Below, in pieces: positions 23,103 to 34,230 of a stretch of 64,000 bases of DNA. The position numbers and the translations under genes are program-made. Within the stretch, counting starts at the first letter, position 1. Every line of letters begins with the position of its first letter. The notes below the pieces were generated by a model. The model was not told the DNA's origin. It searched no databases and was given only the letters and a program-made list of their open reading frames with translations. This DNA comes from Tuctoria greenei (taxonomy: Eukaryota; Streptophyta; Magnoliopsida; Poales; Poaceae), in the NCBI GenBank assembly GCA_036927565.1, contig JAYESD010000002.1:222087882-222151881 (forward strand), given 5' to 3'.

Positions 23103-24011
23103 TGATAGAAAAAGATGATGGATGAGTCCCGATCTTCCGAAAGGTAATGATAAGTCGATTGATGGAGATCTCGACGTTGATGATCCGAGGCTCTCGAGTA
23201 GAACACGAACAGCCCCTGCAATCACTACACCACCGCTCCGTTGGTTATCAACCGTGCTTCACACGATTGACCTCGCCAAGAAGGCTAATCCCTGCAAGTG
23301 CAACCGAGAACACAAGCAAGAACGTAGAAGACACGATCTAAAATTGCGAAGTTGGGGTTTCACAAACTGTAGAACAGCGATATTATTAATCTATGCAAAA
23401 CCCAATTGTCTATGGCGGCTACCATGGAGTATATATAGGTGGGAGGACGTCCAAGGGGGTGTTAGGGTCGTGACCTAACCCTAAGACACGAAAATAATGG
23501 ACTTAGACTTGATACAAGGCCCAATGGCCCAATACGGTGGCGCAGCACCCTGACAGATTCTGTACTTGATTTGTTTCGACGATTCCCGTCGACTCCGAAG
23601 GAATTTTGACATGGGACCGGTGCCATTGGAAATGTTATCCTCTCCCCTTTCCGTGCATATGTAGAACGTCCAAAACGGAGTCCGTATGCGTCCTGGGCGT
23701 CCGTTTTAGTGCGTACTGCTCCTGGACTCCGAGTTGGATACGATTTGGAGTTTGGTTCGGTTTCCATCTTCTTTGAACGAATTCTCTGGTCTTCCACGTC
23801 CCTAATACTCCCTCCAAGTACTCCTTGAACCTCTCCATGGATCCTAATCACAAATAAATCATTAAGTAGCAATCTATGCTCAAAAACATATAAGGAAATA
23901 TATAAGAACGAGTTCACCTCTGAAATTAATTGTTGTGTATGAACTCTATTGATTGCATCTTGTATATTCAGTAGAGTGTTGTTTGTATCCATATAAGTGA
24001 TGTCCTCATCA
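23103..24011 (-). repeat. 5' LTR of the gag-only element (909 bp)
   Basis: Partner of 19458-20366. It is followed outside by the target duplication CATGT at 24012-24016. Confidence 0.92.
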
Positions 24012-24112
24012 CATGTCAACCTTGGTCGACCTCTACCCCTCCTAAAATTTTCTCTACTCTTTATAATCCCACTTTGAACCGGTGCTTCTGGAGGTCTCCG
24101 CTGGATATGCCC
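24012..24112 (-). mobile_element. RTE LINE duplicated copy, right remainder
   Basis: It continues the LINE coding tail cut at 19457 (the first five bases are the target duplication). It ends at CCAAACCACC, where sequence jumps back to the CACTA exon. The same point in the longer LINE copy is near 25188. Confidence 0.8.
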
Positions 24113-24859
24113 AAACCACCATTGCTTTCATCTGGGCCGTCATTGAGGTCGTCCTCCGCTGCTCCTCCCTTGCCTCCGCCCTCAACCTCTCCAGCTCCGC
24201 CTGGGTTTGCGCCAGCGTCTCCTTCAAGGCAAGGAGCTCCAGTTGGGTCTGCGAGAGACGACCACTGGTGTTCGCAACAGGCGAGGCCTGCGATGATGAA
24301 GCGCCTCTCAAAGGTCGCGCCGACCTCGAGTCGACAACTCCATCAAAAATGGCAAACCTGTAAAAGAATGAAAACAATAAGTAGAAGAAGATAAATTGAA
24401 AAAGAAATGAAACACATGAACAACTCACCGTCCATGGGCCTTCCCGCCTCCGCTCGCGTACGCAGCTTGGGGGTCCATCGACGCGCTTTCCCAATCGTAA
24501 TCCGCACTGTGTATCTTCGCGACCTCCTGCGCGTACTTTACCTACAAAACAAAGAAATCTTGTAAGCATCTCAATAATAGTATTAGTTATAATGAAATTG
24601 ATGAATTTCGAAAACTTATCAACCGGTGGGCTATGACCTGACTACAATGCCCTGGCTGAGAAGGGTCACTTTACTTGTGACCTCTCTTCCAAACCTGGGT
24701 TAGGGTCGGCTCCTGACCCATCTCTCGCTCCATTATAGCCGTGTTAACAACAACAACCAAGCCTTTGTCCCAAACAAGTTGGGGTCGGCTAGAAATGAAA
24801 CCCAACAATTTTGAAGAAAAGTAATAGAAAATAAGATGAAAGTAAAAAAATAGTAATAA

Positions 24860-24895
<36 letters not shown>

Positions 24896-25188
24896 CAAAT
24901 AAAATAAGATTCTACATTTTATTTATTTTAGAAATGGGTTAACAAGAAAGAAGATAAGAGTAACAAAATACGAATAAATTAAGATTCTGGCACATGAATT
25001 GCTAATTTCCATGCAGTCCTATCATGAGACAAATCTCTAGGTATGTCCCACTCCTTTAAGTCTCGTTTCACCGCCTTATGCCATGTCAATGTGGGTCGAC
25101 CTCTACCCCTCCTAAAATTTTCTCTACTCTTTATAATCCCACTGTTAACCGGTGCTTCTGGAGGTCTCCGCCGGATATGGCCAAACCA
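24113..25188 (-). repeat. tandem duplication, copy 2 (about 1.08 kb)
   Basis: It repeats 18488-19457 plus 24012-24112: CACTA exons first, then the LINE 3' end. It is joined head to tail with copy 1 at 24112/24113. Because the LINE junction is inside both copies, the duplication came after the LINE insertion. Confidence 0.8.
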
Positions 25189-26676
25189 CCGTAGGTGACG
25201 TTGGACTAGCTTCTCCTCAATCGATGCCACCCCTACCCTATCACGTATCACCTCGTTCCTAATTTTGTCTCTTCTTGTGTGACCGCACATCCACCGTAGC
25301 ATGAGCATCTCCGCAACACTCATTTGTTGGACATGTTGCCTTTTAGTTGGCCAACATTCTGCTCTATACAGCATCGCAGGTCTGATCACCATCCTATAGA
25401 ATTTTCCTTTCAATTTTTGTGGAACTTTCTTATCACATAAGATTCCAGATGCTTGTCGCCACTTCATCCACCCGATGTTGCTCCTGTGGCAAATATCTTC
25501 GTCAATATCACCATTGCTTTTTAATATTAATCCTAAATATCGAAATGTGTCCCTCCTAGGTACTACTTCTCCTTGTAAACTAACATTTTCATCCTCGCAC
25601 CCGACATCACTAAAGTCACATCTCATATACCTGGTCTTGGTTCTACTAAGTCTAAACCCCTTAGACTCTAAGGTCTATTTCCATAGCTCCAATTTTCTAT
25701 CAACACCATCCCTAGTTTCATCTACCAACACTACATCATCAGAAAAGAGCATACACCAAAGGATATCCCCTTGTATATCCTTCGGCAGCTCATCCATCAC
25801 TAAGGAAAAGATGTAAGGACTTAAGGTTGATACTTGGTTTAGCCCTATGGTGATAGGAAAAGTGTCGGTCTTACTATCTCTTACACGCACACTTGTCACC
25901 ACATTATCGTACATATCCTTAATAAGATTAATGTACTTTGTTAGGACTTTGTGTTTCTCTAGTGCCCACCACAGGACCGGTCTTGGTACCTTATCGTATG
26001 CCTTCTCCAAGTCAATGAACACCATATGTAGATCCTACTTTTGCTCCCTATACCTCTACATAAGCTGACGTAGTAAGAAAGTCGCCTCCATAGTGGACCT
26101 CCCAAGCATAAAACCAAACTGGTTTTTAGTGACATTGGTCACTTTCCTCAAGCGGTGTTCAATCACTCTCTCCCAGAGCTTCATAGTATGACTCATGAGC
26201 TTAATTCCTTGGTAATTAGTACAACTTTGAACATCTCCTTTATTTTTGAAGATGGGTACTAAAATACTTTTCCGCCACACTTCAGGCATTTTGTTTGACT
26301 GAAAAATGCAGTTGAATAGTTTAGTGAGCCATACTATTGCTACATCCCCTAGACATCTCCACACCTCAATGGGGACAACATCGGAGCCGCGGGCCTTTCC
26401 TCCTTTCATCCTTTTTAAGGATTCTCTAACCTCAGACTCTTGTATCCTCCACACGAATCGTTTGTTGGTGTCATCAAATGAGTCATCCAACTCGAACCTA
26501 ATGCTCTCATTCCCGTCATTGAATAGTCCATTGAAGTAGTCCCGCCACCTGTTCCTAATTTCTTCATCCTTCAATAGAATTTGATCTACCTCATCCTTAA
26601 TGCATTTGACTTGGTTGAGATCTCTCACCTTTCTCTCGTGAAGTTTCACCATCTTGTATATATCCTTTTCGCCTTC
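24743..26676 (-). mobile_element. 5'-truncated RTE-type LINE
   Basis: On the minus strand the element runs from 26676 (5' end, truncated before the endonuclease) to 24743 (3' end, GTTGTTGTTAAC). An (ATT)n tract on the minus strand lies at 24861-24892. A 14-bp target duplication, TCCTGTATAGCCGT, is seen intact at 26677-26690 and in the duplicated left flank at 19108-19121. In the nearer left flank (24729-24742) it carries substitutions. Insertion was into an exon of the CACTA Transposase_24-type gene. Confidence 0.9.
24979..26652 (-). pseudogene. RTE LINE reverse transcriptase, broken
   Basis: The RT fingers and palm are recognisable: GGKARGSDVVPIEVWRCLG, WRKSILVPIFKNKGDVQSC, NYQGIKLMSHTMKLWERVI and GFMLGRSTMEA. 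Further on are VFIDLEKAYDKVPRPVLWW and the catalytic MLFSDDVVLVDE. The C-terminal domain contains RAECWPTKRQHVQQMSVAEM, LRWMCGHTRRDKIRN and HLRWFGHIRRRP. Stops near 26045 and 25675 separate three blocks, and the endonuclease is missing. This arrangement is typical of plant RTE elements, often misannotated as host genes. Confidence 0.9.
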
Positions 26677-27985
26677 TCCTGTATAGCCGTCTTAGTGAGA
26701 TATAAATATATTACAAATAGATAAATAAATTGAAAAACTACTTACCATGTGTTTAGCCAAACGCAAGTAGTCCTCGCTGCCAAAGTTGTGCTTGCCCTCG
26801 GACCCCATGCGGCACTGTCTAGCCTTTGTGGACTTACTGATGAAAGCTTCACTAGCCCAATGCCGACGGAGAGCTAAGTACGCCTCGGTGTTACCCTATA
26901 ACCAGGAAATACTAACCTGCACATATTTCATTTTTCATTAATGCAGTTAACATACATAGATATTGTAAATATTTAACAATATTAAAAACTTACCTCCGCC
27001 TACTACTCCTCTATCAAGTACTCGTAAGACTCTTTCCTAAATAGACCCCGTTGCTGCTCCTGCTCCTACTCCCGGGGGTGCCGCTTGTAGTACGCATTGA
27101 CGGCCTGAATCCGGGGATTAGACAACGCCGCCGTAGTTAGCTTCCGAGCATTGCAATGAAACAAGCGTCTCGCGTGGTCCTCCATGCCCGGTTCCTCTAC
27201 CTGGTACCTCAGCTTTAAGCAAACAAACATTTAAGTGATATGCATTAACAATTCAAACGAGTTTGAAAAAATGAAACAGTTAAACTTACTATAAAATCAG
27301 GCCACACGGCTCCCTGAACCGTGTCGTGAACTGGGAGAGAGACACGAGCGTAGTCATCCCACGACAGGACGGGGAAACCGTCAATGACACCAGTGTAGTG
27401 CAACTTCACGATAGCACCCAAGACACTGTTACCCTTCCTGTGGTGTTTCTCGGCCCCTGTGAATGAAAAGTTGTACCAACATCTGCAAAATATATTAAAT
27501 CATTAAGTAAAGGAAAACAACATCTAATATTTAATATACTATATACAGTTTTTACAGTCTCCGACAGAACGGATCGTGATCCATTGAGAAGTAACCGGAG
27601 GAGGAGCCGCAAAGTGAGTCATCCTCGTTTGTCGCCTTTGCAACGATGCTGCCACGTCCTGTGATCCTGAAGGCTCTGCAGAACCACCGGAGTCCAAAGG
27701 AAGGCCAGCGGTAGCCGGCTGCAGAGGGAGGCTAGTGCTAGCCGGCTCCGAAGGGAGGCTAGCGCTAGAGGGCTCCTGTAGCGGCCCCGCCTCTGACTCG
27801 GGCTCCTGTAGCGGCCCCCTAGCCTCTGACTCGGACTCAGAAGACTCTGAGTCAGACTGCAGATCCCCCGTTTATTCCTTCCTGTCAAATTTGTTCTATT
27901 TGCTTGCTCGTGGGTTGATGTCAGTGTCTCTAATTTTGCTTGTCGAACATACTGCATGAAAAGAGAACATTTTAGAATACATGTG

Positions 27986-30500
27986 TTATAAAAGACGATA
28001 AAAAGCATAAGTGTAGGAGAGACACTTTCTTGAAATATTCATCCATTTCTTCCATATTTGCGTACATGTAGAAGAAATCAACACGCCTTTCTTTTTTGCT
28101 AACATCGTAGGAACTGTAACTAAAAACAGTAGTGCCTCTTGTTGCAAAAAAGAGAGATCGCTACAAGGAGGTTGCTCATCCATATTGTACCGCATTATCG
28201 AAGTATTAACATTGTGTTGCTCTGCAAAGTAAAAACTTGAGAAATAACCTACTTCCTTAAGAGTAAAAGCTTCGACAATGCAACCTTCAACGTACGGTAT
28301 ATCTGAGTGATCTTTCAATATGATACATCCACCTATATTGCACGGGACCGCCCACTTTCGCTTCAAATGGAAGATGAATTAAGAGATGTTGCATTGGATT
28401 GAAAAATCCTAGAGGAAATTTTTTTTCCATCTTACACAAAAGTACAGGAATCTCCACCTCCAACTTAGTCATCATCTCTGGCATGATTTCTTTAGCACAA
28501 AGTTGCCTATAGAAGTTGCTAAGTTCAACTAACACCTTCCACACCACATCGTGAAAGTAATCTTTCCGTGATTATGTGATAATCATGACTCTTTAACCCA
28601 ATGAGCTTTCCCGTTTTCACATTCACGACTCGTCTCAGACTAGCTGCATAACCATTTGGGAATTTCAACCTTTGCAACCATTCGAGAACATCTTTCTTTT
28701 CTTTAGTTCAGGGACAGAAAGGAGCGCGTGGTTTACCACCATTTTTGCAGAGCTCAAGAGTTTGACAATTAGAATGCTCGACAAGATCTTTTTGAGCCTT
28801 TAAATTGTCTTTTGTTTTGTGCGTCATGTCCATGCATGTGCTTATGATAAATTCGGCAATGTTACGCTCTTGATGCATGACATGAATGTTGTGCCTCAGA
28901 ATCAACGACTTCACATACGGTAGCTCCCAAATACCACATATGTGAGTCCAATTGTGTTTGTCTCCGTAACCTTCGAAATATCCAGGATGACCTTCATTTG
29001 GCACCAATTTGTCCAATATATTAGATATTTCTGACCCGTTAAGACGTTTCGGTGGTCCTTTAGTGGCAACGGTGTTCCTTCTGAAAACATTCCTCCGTTG
29101 TCTAAACAAGTGACTCAGAGGCAGACAACGTCTACGACAATCAAAGTAAGATATCTTGCCTCCATGGGTAAGTCAAAAGCAATCGGTATCTGAGGCACAC
29201 ATATCAGACACGTCAGCCAACCATAAGTGCTTCATCTAGAAAACATGTCGTATGCTGGAAAATCATGGACAAACCACAAATAAGCAGCTCGAAGGTTGAA
29301 TTTTTGCTTCTTGTAACAGTCGTACGCTTCGACTCCTGTCCACAACATTTTCAACTCATCAATCAACGGTTTCAACATCATGTTGAGATGTTACCCAGGA
29401 TGATCCGGCCCAGGAACAATGAGGATAAGAAACATGAACTCATTCTTCATGCAAAAAGCCGGTGGAAGATTGTACGAAGTGACAAAGACGGGCCAACAGG
29501 AGTATGGTGTGGCGTTTGTGCTGAACAGCGTGAACCCATCTGTCGCCAACTCGATGCGAACATTTCTCGCTTCACGACCGAATTCTGGGTCGAACCGGTC
29601 CAGTGCCTTCCATGCCTCACCATCGGACGGGTGCGTCATGACTCCATTGTTCTGATGCTCACCTTCTTTGTGCCATCTGATGTGACTGGCCATTTTTTTT
29701 AAAGGAATAGACATTTCAACCTCGGAGTCATAGGTAAGTAACGAAGCAGCTTACGTGCAACTTTCATCGTCACAGTATCACCATAGTTAGTAACAACTTC
29801 GACAAACCTCGGTTGACCACATTTCAAACATTTGTTCACATTGGCATGCTCTCTCCAGAAAAGCATGCAGTTGTTCGGGCACACATCAATCTTCTCGTAC
29901 TTCATACCGAGACCGAAAAGAATTTTCTTCGACTTATACGTATCTTTAGGCAATTTGTTGGGATGGAAGGGCATCATTGAACAAATTGATGAGATCGTTT
30001 TAACAGTTATTAGAAAATAAGAACTTAGACTTAATTGCCATAAGTCTAGTCACAAAATTAAGGATTGTCATTTTAGTGTGTCTATGTAGCGGCTCTTCTA
30101 AATCTTTGAGAAGTTTGAAGAACTCTATAACCTCTGCTGTTTGAGGATCCTCTGTAAGCTCTGATCGTATAGCTTCCAGCATCTCATCAGTCATATCAAC
30201 CTCCATGGCATCATCATTGTCCGCTTCCACTTCTTATACAGCTTGAGAAGCTGTCTCGTCGTGGAAGTTCCACAACTCATAATGTGACACGTAACTATTT
30301 TGACACAAGTGCATCGTAAGTTCCACTTTGTCCAAAAATGTTCTGTTTCGATATTTCGTACATGGGAACCGCGCCTTATCGCTATTTGTCAACGAAAAAT
30401 CTCGTTCCACAAAAGCTTCTGTCTTAGCGTACCACTCATCTAAGTGACCACCAGTTCTGCTCTTCCATGCAATATGCATCCAACTACGATCTTCGCCCAT
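27986..30500 (-). pseudogene. CACTA TNP2-type transposase (Transposase_21 and DUF4218), degenerate
   Basis: Minus reading starts MGEDRSWMHIAW at 30500, the transposase-associated N-terminal domain. Next come an acidic block (30230-30000) and a Cys-containing block, YEKIDVCPNNCMLFWREH and CLKCGQPRFVEV (29977-29699). Transposase_21 motifs follow: MASHIRWHKEGEH, DGEAWKALDRFDPEFGREAR, ATDGFTLFSTNATPYSCWPV and YNLPPAFCMKNEFMFLILIV. The DUF4218-like part holds GYGDKHNWTHICGIWELPY, NIHVMHQERNIAE, MHLPFEAK-type and GPVQYRWMYHIERSL residues (29109-28287). Internal stops and frameshifts are frequent, though some breaks may be introns. This enzyme would cut and join the TIRs. Here it is almost certainly dead. 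Confidence 0.85.
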
Positions 30501-31310
30501 GTTTAACTCTGCAATTTAAAGCCAGACAAATTACCATTAGTTTCTCGTTAATTTATGCATGATATAGGAAATAATGAGAGAGACAGTGAACTGGGTCCGT
30601 CAGGGTCCGCCATACACATGCGCGGGTGATTTAGCCGCATACATTAACTTCACACTAAATGGGCCACGACAGAACCTAAGTGGCTCGTGAGGGTTGGGCG
30701 GTGACTTCCGCATGCCTCTCCTTCTTCTCCACGACATTGCATGTAGCCATCAGTGGTGAGAAAGACAAAGGGGGTGCAGTCATTCACACCCTCCCGTTTC
30801 ACTTCTGTCACCGAGCGACCTCATGGATTCTGATGGCCTTCACCATCCATATCATTCCTTGTGCCTCGCCCCCGGCCCTTTGGGAGGTGGGAGACTGGGA
30901 CTCGGAGTGGAGAACGGCAGAGGAAGGCAGGATTGGGCTCAGGGCCCTTGGCTTCTTAACTTGGGCCGCCACCTGTCACGGTTGACCTAACCAGGACGCC
31001 CCCGCCGAGGACATCTAACCAGCCAATTCACGTCTCCAAGTAACCAATCTCTGGCCCACACGACCCACCTCTCTTATCTTCCTCACATAACGTTGTTCGC
31101 ACCTCTCGCTCTCTTGGAGCCTCCGGCCACCGCCGACGCCGCGACACCCGACTGTCGGCCGCCCCAACGTCTCCCTCCTCATGGGGCCCGAGTTCGGTGC
31201 CTAAATCGCACCTCCCCCGCACGGGGCACCCCTGGCGCTGCAGCACCCTGACGACCGGCGGTCCCCGTCTCCGCCCTTCCCACGGCGGTCGAGCTCGGCG
31301 CATAATGAAA
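30501..31310. other. CACTA region upstream of the transposase, GC-rich part
   Basis: GC content is high from about 30660 to 31300. ORFs on both strands have no recognised domain and look like composition effects. By position it is the 5' leader or first exon of the transposase gene. Confidence 0.35.
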
Positions 31311-31500
31311 CCAAATAATCATAATCTACAGTAAACTAATTAAGAATAATCTACATTAAGCAAATAAGCATAATTAAGCAAATTAACAACTTAAGCATAA
31401 TTAAATAAACATAATCTACACTAAGCAAATTAAGCATAATTAAGCAAATTAACTACTTAAGCATAATTAAATAAACAATTAAGCAATTTAAGCATACTTT
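31311..31500. repeat. AT-rich tandem repeat in the CACTA element
   Basis: About three to four imperfect units built from ATAATCTACACTAAGC and AAATTAAGCATAATTAAGC, roughly 50-65 bp each. Confidence 0.7.
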
Positions 31501-31534
31501 AAACAATTCAATTCAATTTCAAATTTGAATTTGG

Positions 31535-31835
31535 GGGGAGGGTTAGGGTGGTGGTGGGGTGGGGGGGGGCTCAGGGACGGGAGGGGGCTCGAGGAGGGTA
31601 GGGGGAGGGTGGGGCGGGGGGTTGGGTTGGGGGAGGGGCGCTCGGGGAGGGAAGGGGGGCCCAAGGAGGGGAGGGGGTGTGGGGGGCAGCTCTGCAAGGA
31701 GGGTGAGGGTGGGGGTTGAAGTGGGGGGGGGGGGGCGCTCGGGGAGGAGGAGAGCGAGGGGCGGGGGGGGGGGGGGGGGGTGGCACTCGGGGAGGGGGAG
31801 TTTGGGGGGAGGGGGAGTGGGGGTGGAGAGGACGC
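31535..31835. repeat. extreme G/C-skewed tract (G-rich on plus strand)
   Basis: About 300 bases of almost pure G with A/T/C interruptions, including runs of 8-17 G. The complement encodes proline-rich frames reaching about 150 codons and starting near 31950 or 31986. It may be a leader exon or low-complexity sequence. Many four-run G patterns could form quadruplexes. Base calls in the long G runs may be unreliable. Confidence 0.6.
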
Positions 31836-31983
31836 CATACTTGGCGAGTAACCGGCGGCGCGGTGACAGGGCAGCGTCGGGCGCAGCGGGCATGGCGGCG
31901 GCGTCGAGAGCGTGCGGCGGGGAAAGAATGAAGAAGCAGCGGGGAAGGACAAGAAGAGGCGCGCTCGGGTGTAGGTTAAATTT

Positions 31984-32283
31984 CACAACTTACATCGGCT
32001 AAATTCAACTAATTACGTCGGCCTGTATTACTTACGTCGGCCATGCTCAAGACCGATGTAAGTTAATCTTAACTTATGTCAGCCACCTTATTTATGTCGG
32101 CTGATGGTCCCGGCCGACGTAAGTGTATATTTATTGTTGTTGGCCTCGGAACTTACGTCAGTAGCCGACGAAAGTAAGGTAACTTACGTCGGTTTCTTGT
32201 GACTGACGTAAGTTATGTAACTTCCGTCGGCTGGTCGAAGAAAGTTAAGCTGGCCGATGTAATTGTTCGTGTTTCCTGTAGTG
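31984..32283. repeat. right TIR and subterminal repeats of the CACTA element
   Basis: More than ten CTTACGTCGGC or GCCGACGTAAG motifs are followed by the terminal TTTCCTGTAGTG. It mirrors the left end at 17155-17525. Confidence 0.88.
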
Positions 32284-32491
32284 TCCTAGTTCAGTCACAG
32301 TTGGGGAGAGCTATGTTGTCAATTCAGTGTCAACATCGAGAGTTCTTACGCTCGCCCAGGCACTAAGCTGGATCTTTTTGCCATACGACAAAGTCCAGGA
32401 GAGTCACTGCATTCGTTCATTCAGCAATTCTCCCAGGTTCGAAACATTGTAGCCTCAATCTCGAACACTTCTGTTGTTGTCATTGTTAATG
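32284..32491 (+). pseudogene. Gypsy C gag, part 2
   Basis: It continues the capsid cut by the CACTA element: ELCCQFSVNIESSY, FAIRQSPGESLHSFIQQFSQ and VRNIVASISN. This is the conserved end of the Tat/RIRE2 capsid. The homology stops near 32490, where Athila-like sequence begins. Confidence 0.8.
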
Positions 32492-34039
32492 CATGTTATA
32501 TACCAATTTCAACCTTCTAAATAACTCAATTATATGAAGGAAATACCATTCCTTGGACACATCACCTTTCTATTTAATCTATTTCCACTTCTCCTTCGAG
32601 AAATAGTGCATGCAGGCATTTTATGCCAGAATTAAGGTAAAAGAGGGGGGCAATCCTATAAAATATCATCACAGCCAATCAAGCACCAACATGTGGCACC
32701 ACATGGATCAAATGGCCCACAAACAGAAGTATCCGAGGCCATGCAATGGTGTATCACCTATATCGGTAAGGGGGACCCATCTATTAGGGACCTGGAGAAA
32801 ACACAGCCCCAAAAAAGCCATGACCAGGTCGCTCGACCCTCCTAGTCAGCCGACTTGTTCCTGGCGCCAAACTCGGTCTATGGATAGGTTTTGGCTCCTC
32901 CCGGCTTCCTTATGATGATGATGAGTGATTCACGCGCTTTTGGTGGCGGGAACCAACCCTTCTCCACCTATAAATAGGAGCCCTAACCCAACTTCACACA
33001 CACACACACACACCACTTGAGTATTCATGCTATGGTATCCACTACTCTCTAAAGGTTTAGAGTTTAGGCTATAGAGAGGAGATCCTTTAGTCCATAGTCC
33101 AAGTTAGGGAGGAGTAGAAAGAGTCTCTCTCTTCCCAATTCCAAATCGGTAAAGGTACGACTCTCATATTCCTATTTATATTTGTGGCTTTATTCTTAAT
33201 AAAGATGTTATCTTTAGTCTTCTTTTATTCATATACTTAAATGAAGCATTTCTTATTTGATTGTGGATTCCATGTATGTTGTAGGAGTAGTATTTATAAT
33301 TATGCTATACCATTCTCATTATATCATCATAAACACTACAAACCCCCACTATAGTCTAAATAGTTATGACATGATTATGTTAATATGAATAACTTATGCT
33401 ATGTGTCAACATTGGTTCAACATGCTTAGGTTAGTCATTGTCTTAGGATGGCTTATGCCGCGACTCCTAAGGTATTTCCCTAATATGCTAGCATGGTGCT
33501 AGGATAGTTGAGTAGCATTGGATGTCGCGTAGACCCATAGATTGAAGAGGTAGGCAGTAGGTGGTGACAACCCTATCTTTCCTTGTAATCCTCCATGTTC
33601 GGCTATGCCACATGCTCTTTGTGGGAGTCATCCTAGCATTGCTAGTGGTAAACCTGTGCCCGATGTGTTGAAGAACTTAGCATAAGAATTCACCATTGAC
33701 ATGTTCATTAGTATCTAACTTAGGCTATGTATATGTATACTAGAAGCATCGTAGGAGAAACTCCCTACCTCTTAGCCTAATCCCTCTTTGACCCGTATAT
33801 CCCCCTTAGAATAGGATGTTGTTGTGTGTGTCACACTACCTCCACATATGTATTACCCATCCTCACTAGAACCCTACCTAGACCAATCTACCCTCTTCAT
33901 TTGATGATTTATTTACTTCCATATAGTCTTCCTTTGGGAATATATAAATGACACCCTTGGGAATACTCTTTAAGGGGAAATTCTACTTCGATAGTTTCCG
34001 TGCGCTTGCGGATTTTTATTTGTGATGCAAAAAACATCA
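32492..34039 (+). repeat. probable 5' LTR of Gypsy D (about 1.5 kb)
   Basis: It ends near ACATCA just before a TAAGAATTTT spacer and the PBS, as in Tat/Athila elements. The TATA box is near 32969, and an (AC)n run at 32995-33013 follows it. The left end is uncertain because the second LTR is not visible. Confidence 0.5.
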
Positions 34040-34050
34040 ATAAGAATTTT

Positions 34051-34066
34051 TGGTGCCGTTGTCAGG
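34051..34066 (+). other. primer-binding site of Gypsy D
   Basis: TGGTGCCGTTGTCAGGG resembles the TGGCGCCGTTGCCGGGGA type used by Tat/Athila elements. A better match, GTGCCGTTGCCGGGGAAGG, occurs again at 34110-34129, suggesting a small local duplication. Confidence 0.6.
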
Positions 34067-34230
34067 GATGATTTGTTAGTATTTCTTAGTAGCTATCAAC
34101 AAGTATTTCAAGTGCCGTTGCCGGGGAAGGTAGCTAAAGTATTGCATGATTGAGTGAATAGGATAGGACCCGGAGTAGGCTTTAGTAGGATAACCCTTTT
34201 TGTTTTCACATTTTATGGGAAAACAGGGTA

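Larger units (their letters stand above)
19458..24011 (-). mobile_element. young gag-only LTR retrotransposon (TR-GAG-like, 4,554 bp)
   Basis: Two 909-bp LTRs (19458-20366 and 23103-24011) flank a gag ORF, a PBS and a polypurine tract, all on the minus strand. A perfect 5-bp target duplication CATGT lies outside (19453-19457 and 24012-24016). By eye the LTRs differ at two positions (T/G at 19865 versus 23510; A/C at 19997 versus 23642), so the insertion is recent. No protease, RT, RNase H or integrase is present, so the element must depend on enzymes from elsewhere. It is inserted in the duplicated LINE fragment. Confidence 0.92.
17690..27960 (-). pseudogene. CACTA second gene, Transposase_24 (Ptta/En/Spm, TNPA-like), disrupted
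   Basis: Minus-strand exons can be followed with plausible GT/AG borders. An acidic Ser/Pro/Glu-rich N-terminal exon lies near 27.6-27.9 kb. YNFSFTGAEKHH and LHYTGVIDGFPVLSWDDY are at 27300-27480, EAYLALRRHWASEAF and GSEGKHNFGSEDY at 26750-26915. TAIQDREMGQEPTLSQVWKR is near 19000-19120, interrupted by the LINE. SANYDWESAPIDPKVAYASG is at 18807-18919, and an exon with LALKETLAQNQVELER (coiled coil) is at 18488-18740. Small exons lie at about 18350-18413 and 17690-17800. These match the PF03004-type protein that accompanies TNP2. The exons between 18.5 and 19.1 kb are duplicated at 24.1-24.7 kb. The gene is inactive because of the LINE and the duplication. Confidence 0.75.
17155..32283 (-). 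mobile_element. 15.1-kb CACTA (En/Spm) DNA transposon with nested insertions
   Basis: The left end is CACTACAGGAA and the right end TTTCCTGTAGTG, nearly perfect terminal inverted repeats. Both are flanked by the 3-bp duplication TCC (17152-17154 and 32284-32286). Subterminal regions are packed with ACTTACGTCGGC-type motifs in both orientations. Two minus-strand genes are recognisable: a TNP2-type transposase (27.9-30.5 kb) and a Transposase_24-type gene (17.7-27.9 kb). Rejoining the flanks restores the Gypsy capsid reading (MSLPP to SSVSS), which confirms both ends. An RTE LINE, a tandem duplication and a gag-only LTR element disrupt it. Confidence 0.93.

Noticed and set aside
24979..26652. 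Minus-strand RT-like ORFs as a host gene
   Set aside because: They form a 5'-truncated RTE LINE with target duplication and 3' tail.
31488..32002. Proline-rich or glycine-rich ORFs up to 154 codons on both strands
   Set aside because: Low-complexity G/C tract read in any frame; no conserved domain. Noted only as a possible leader exon.
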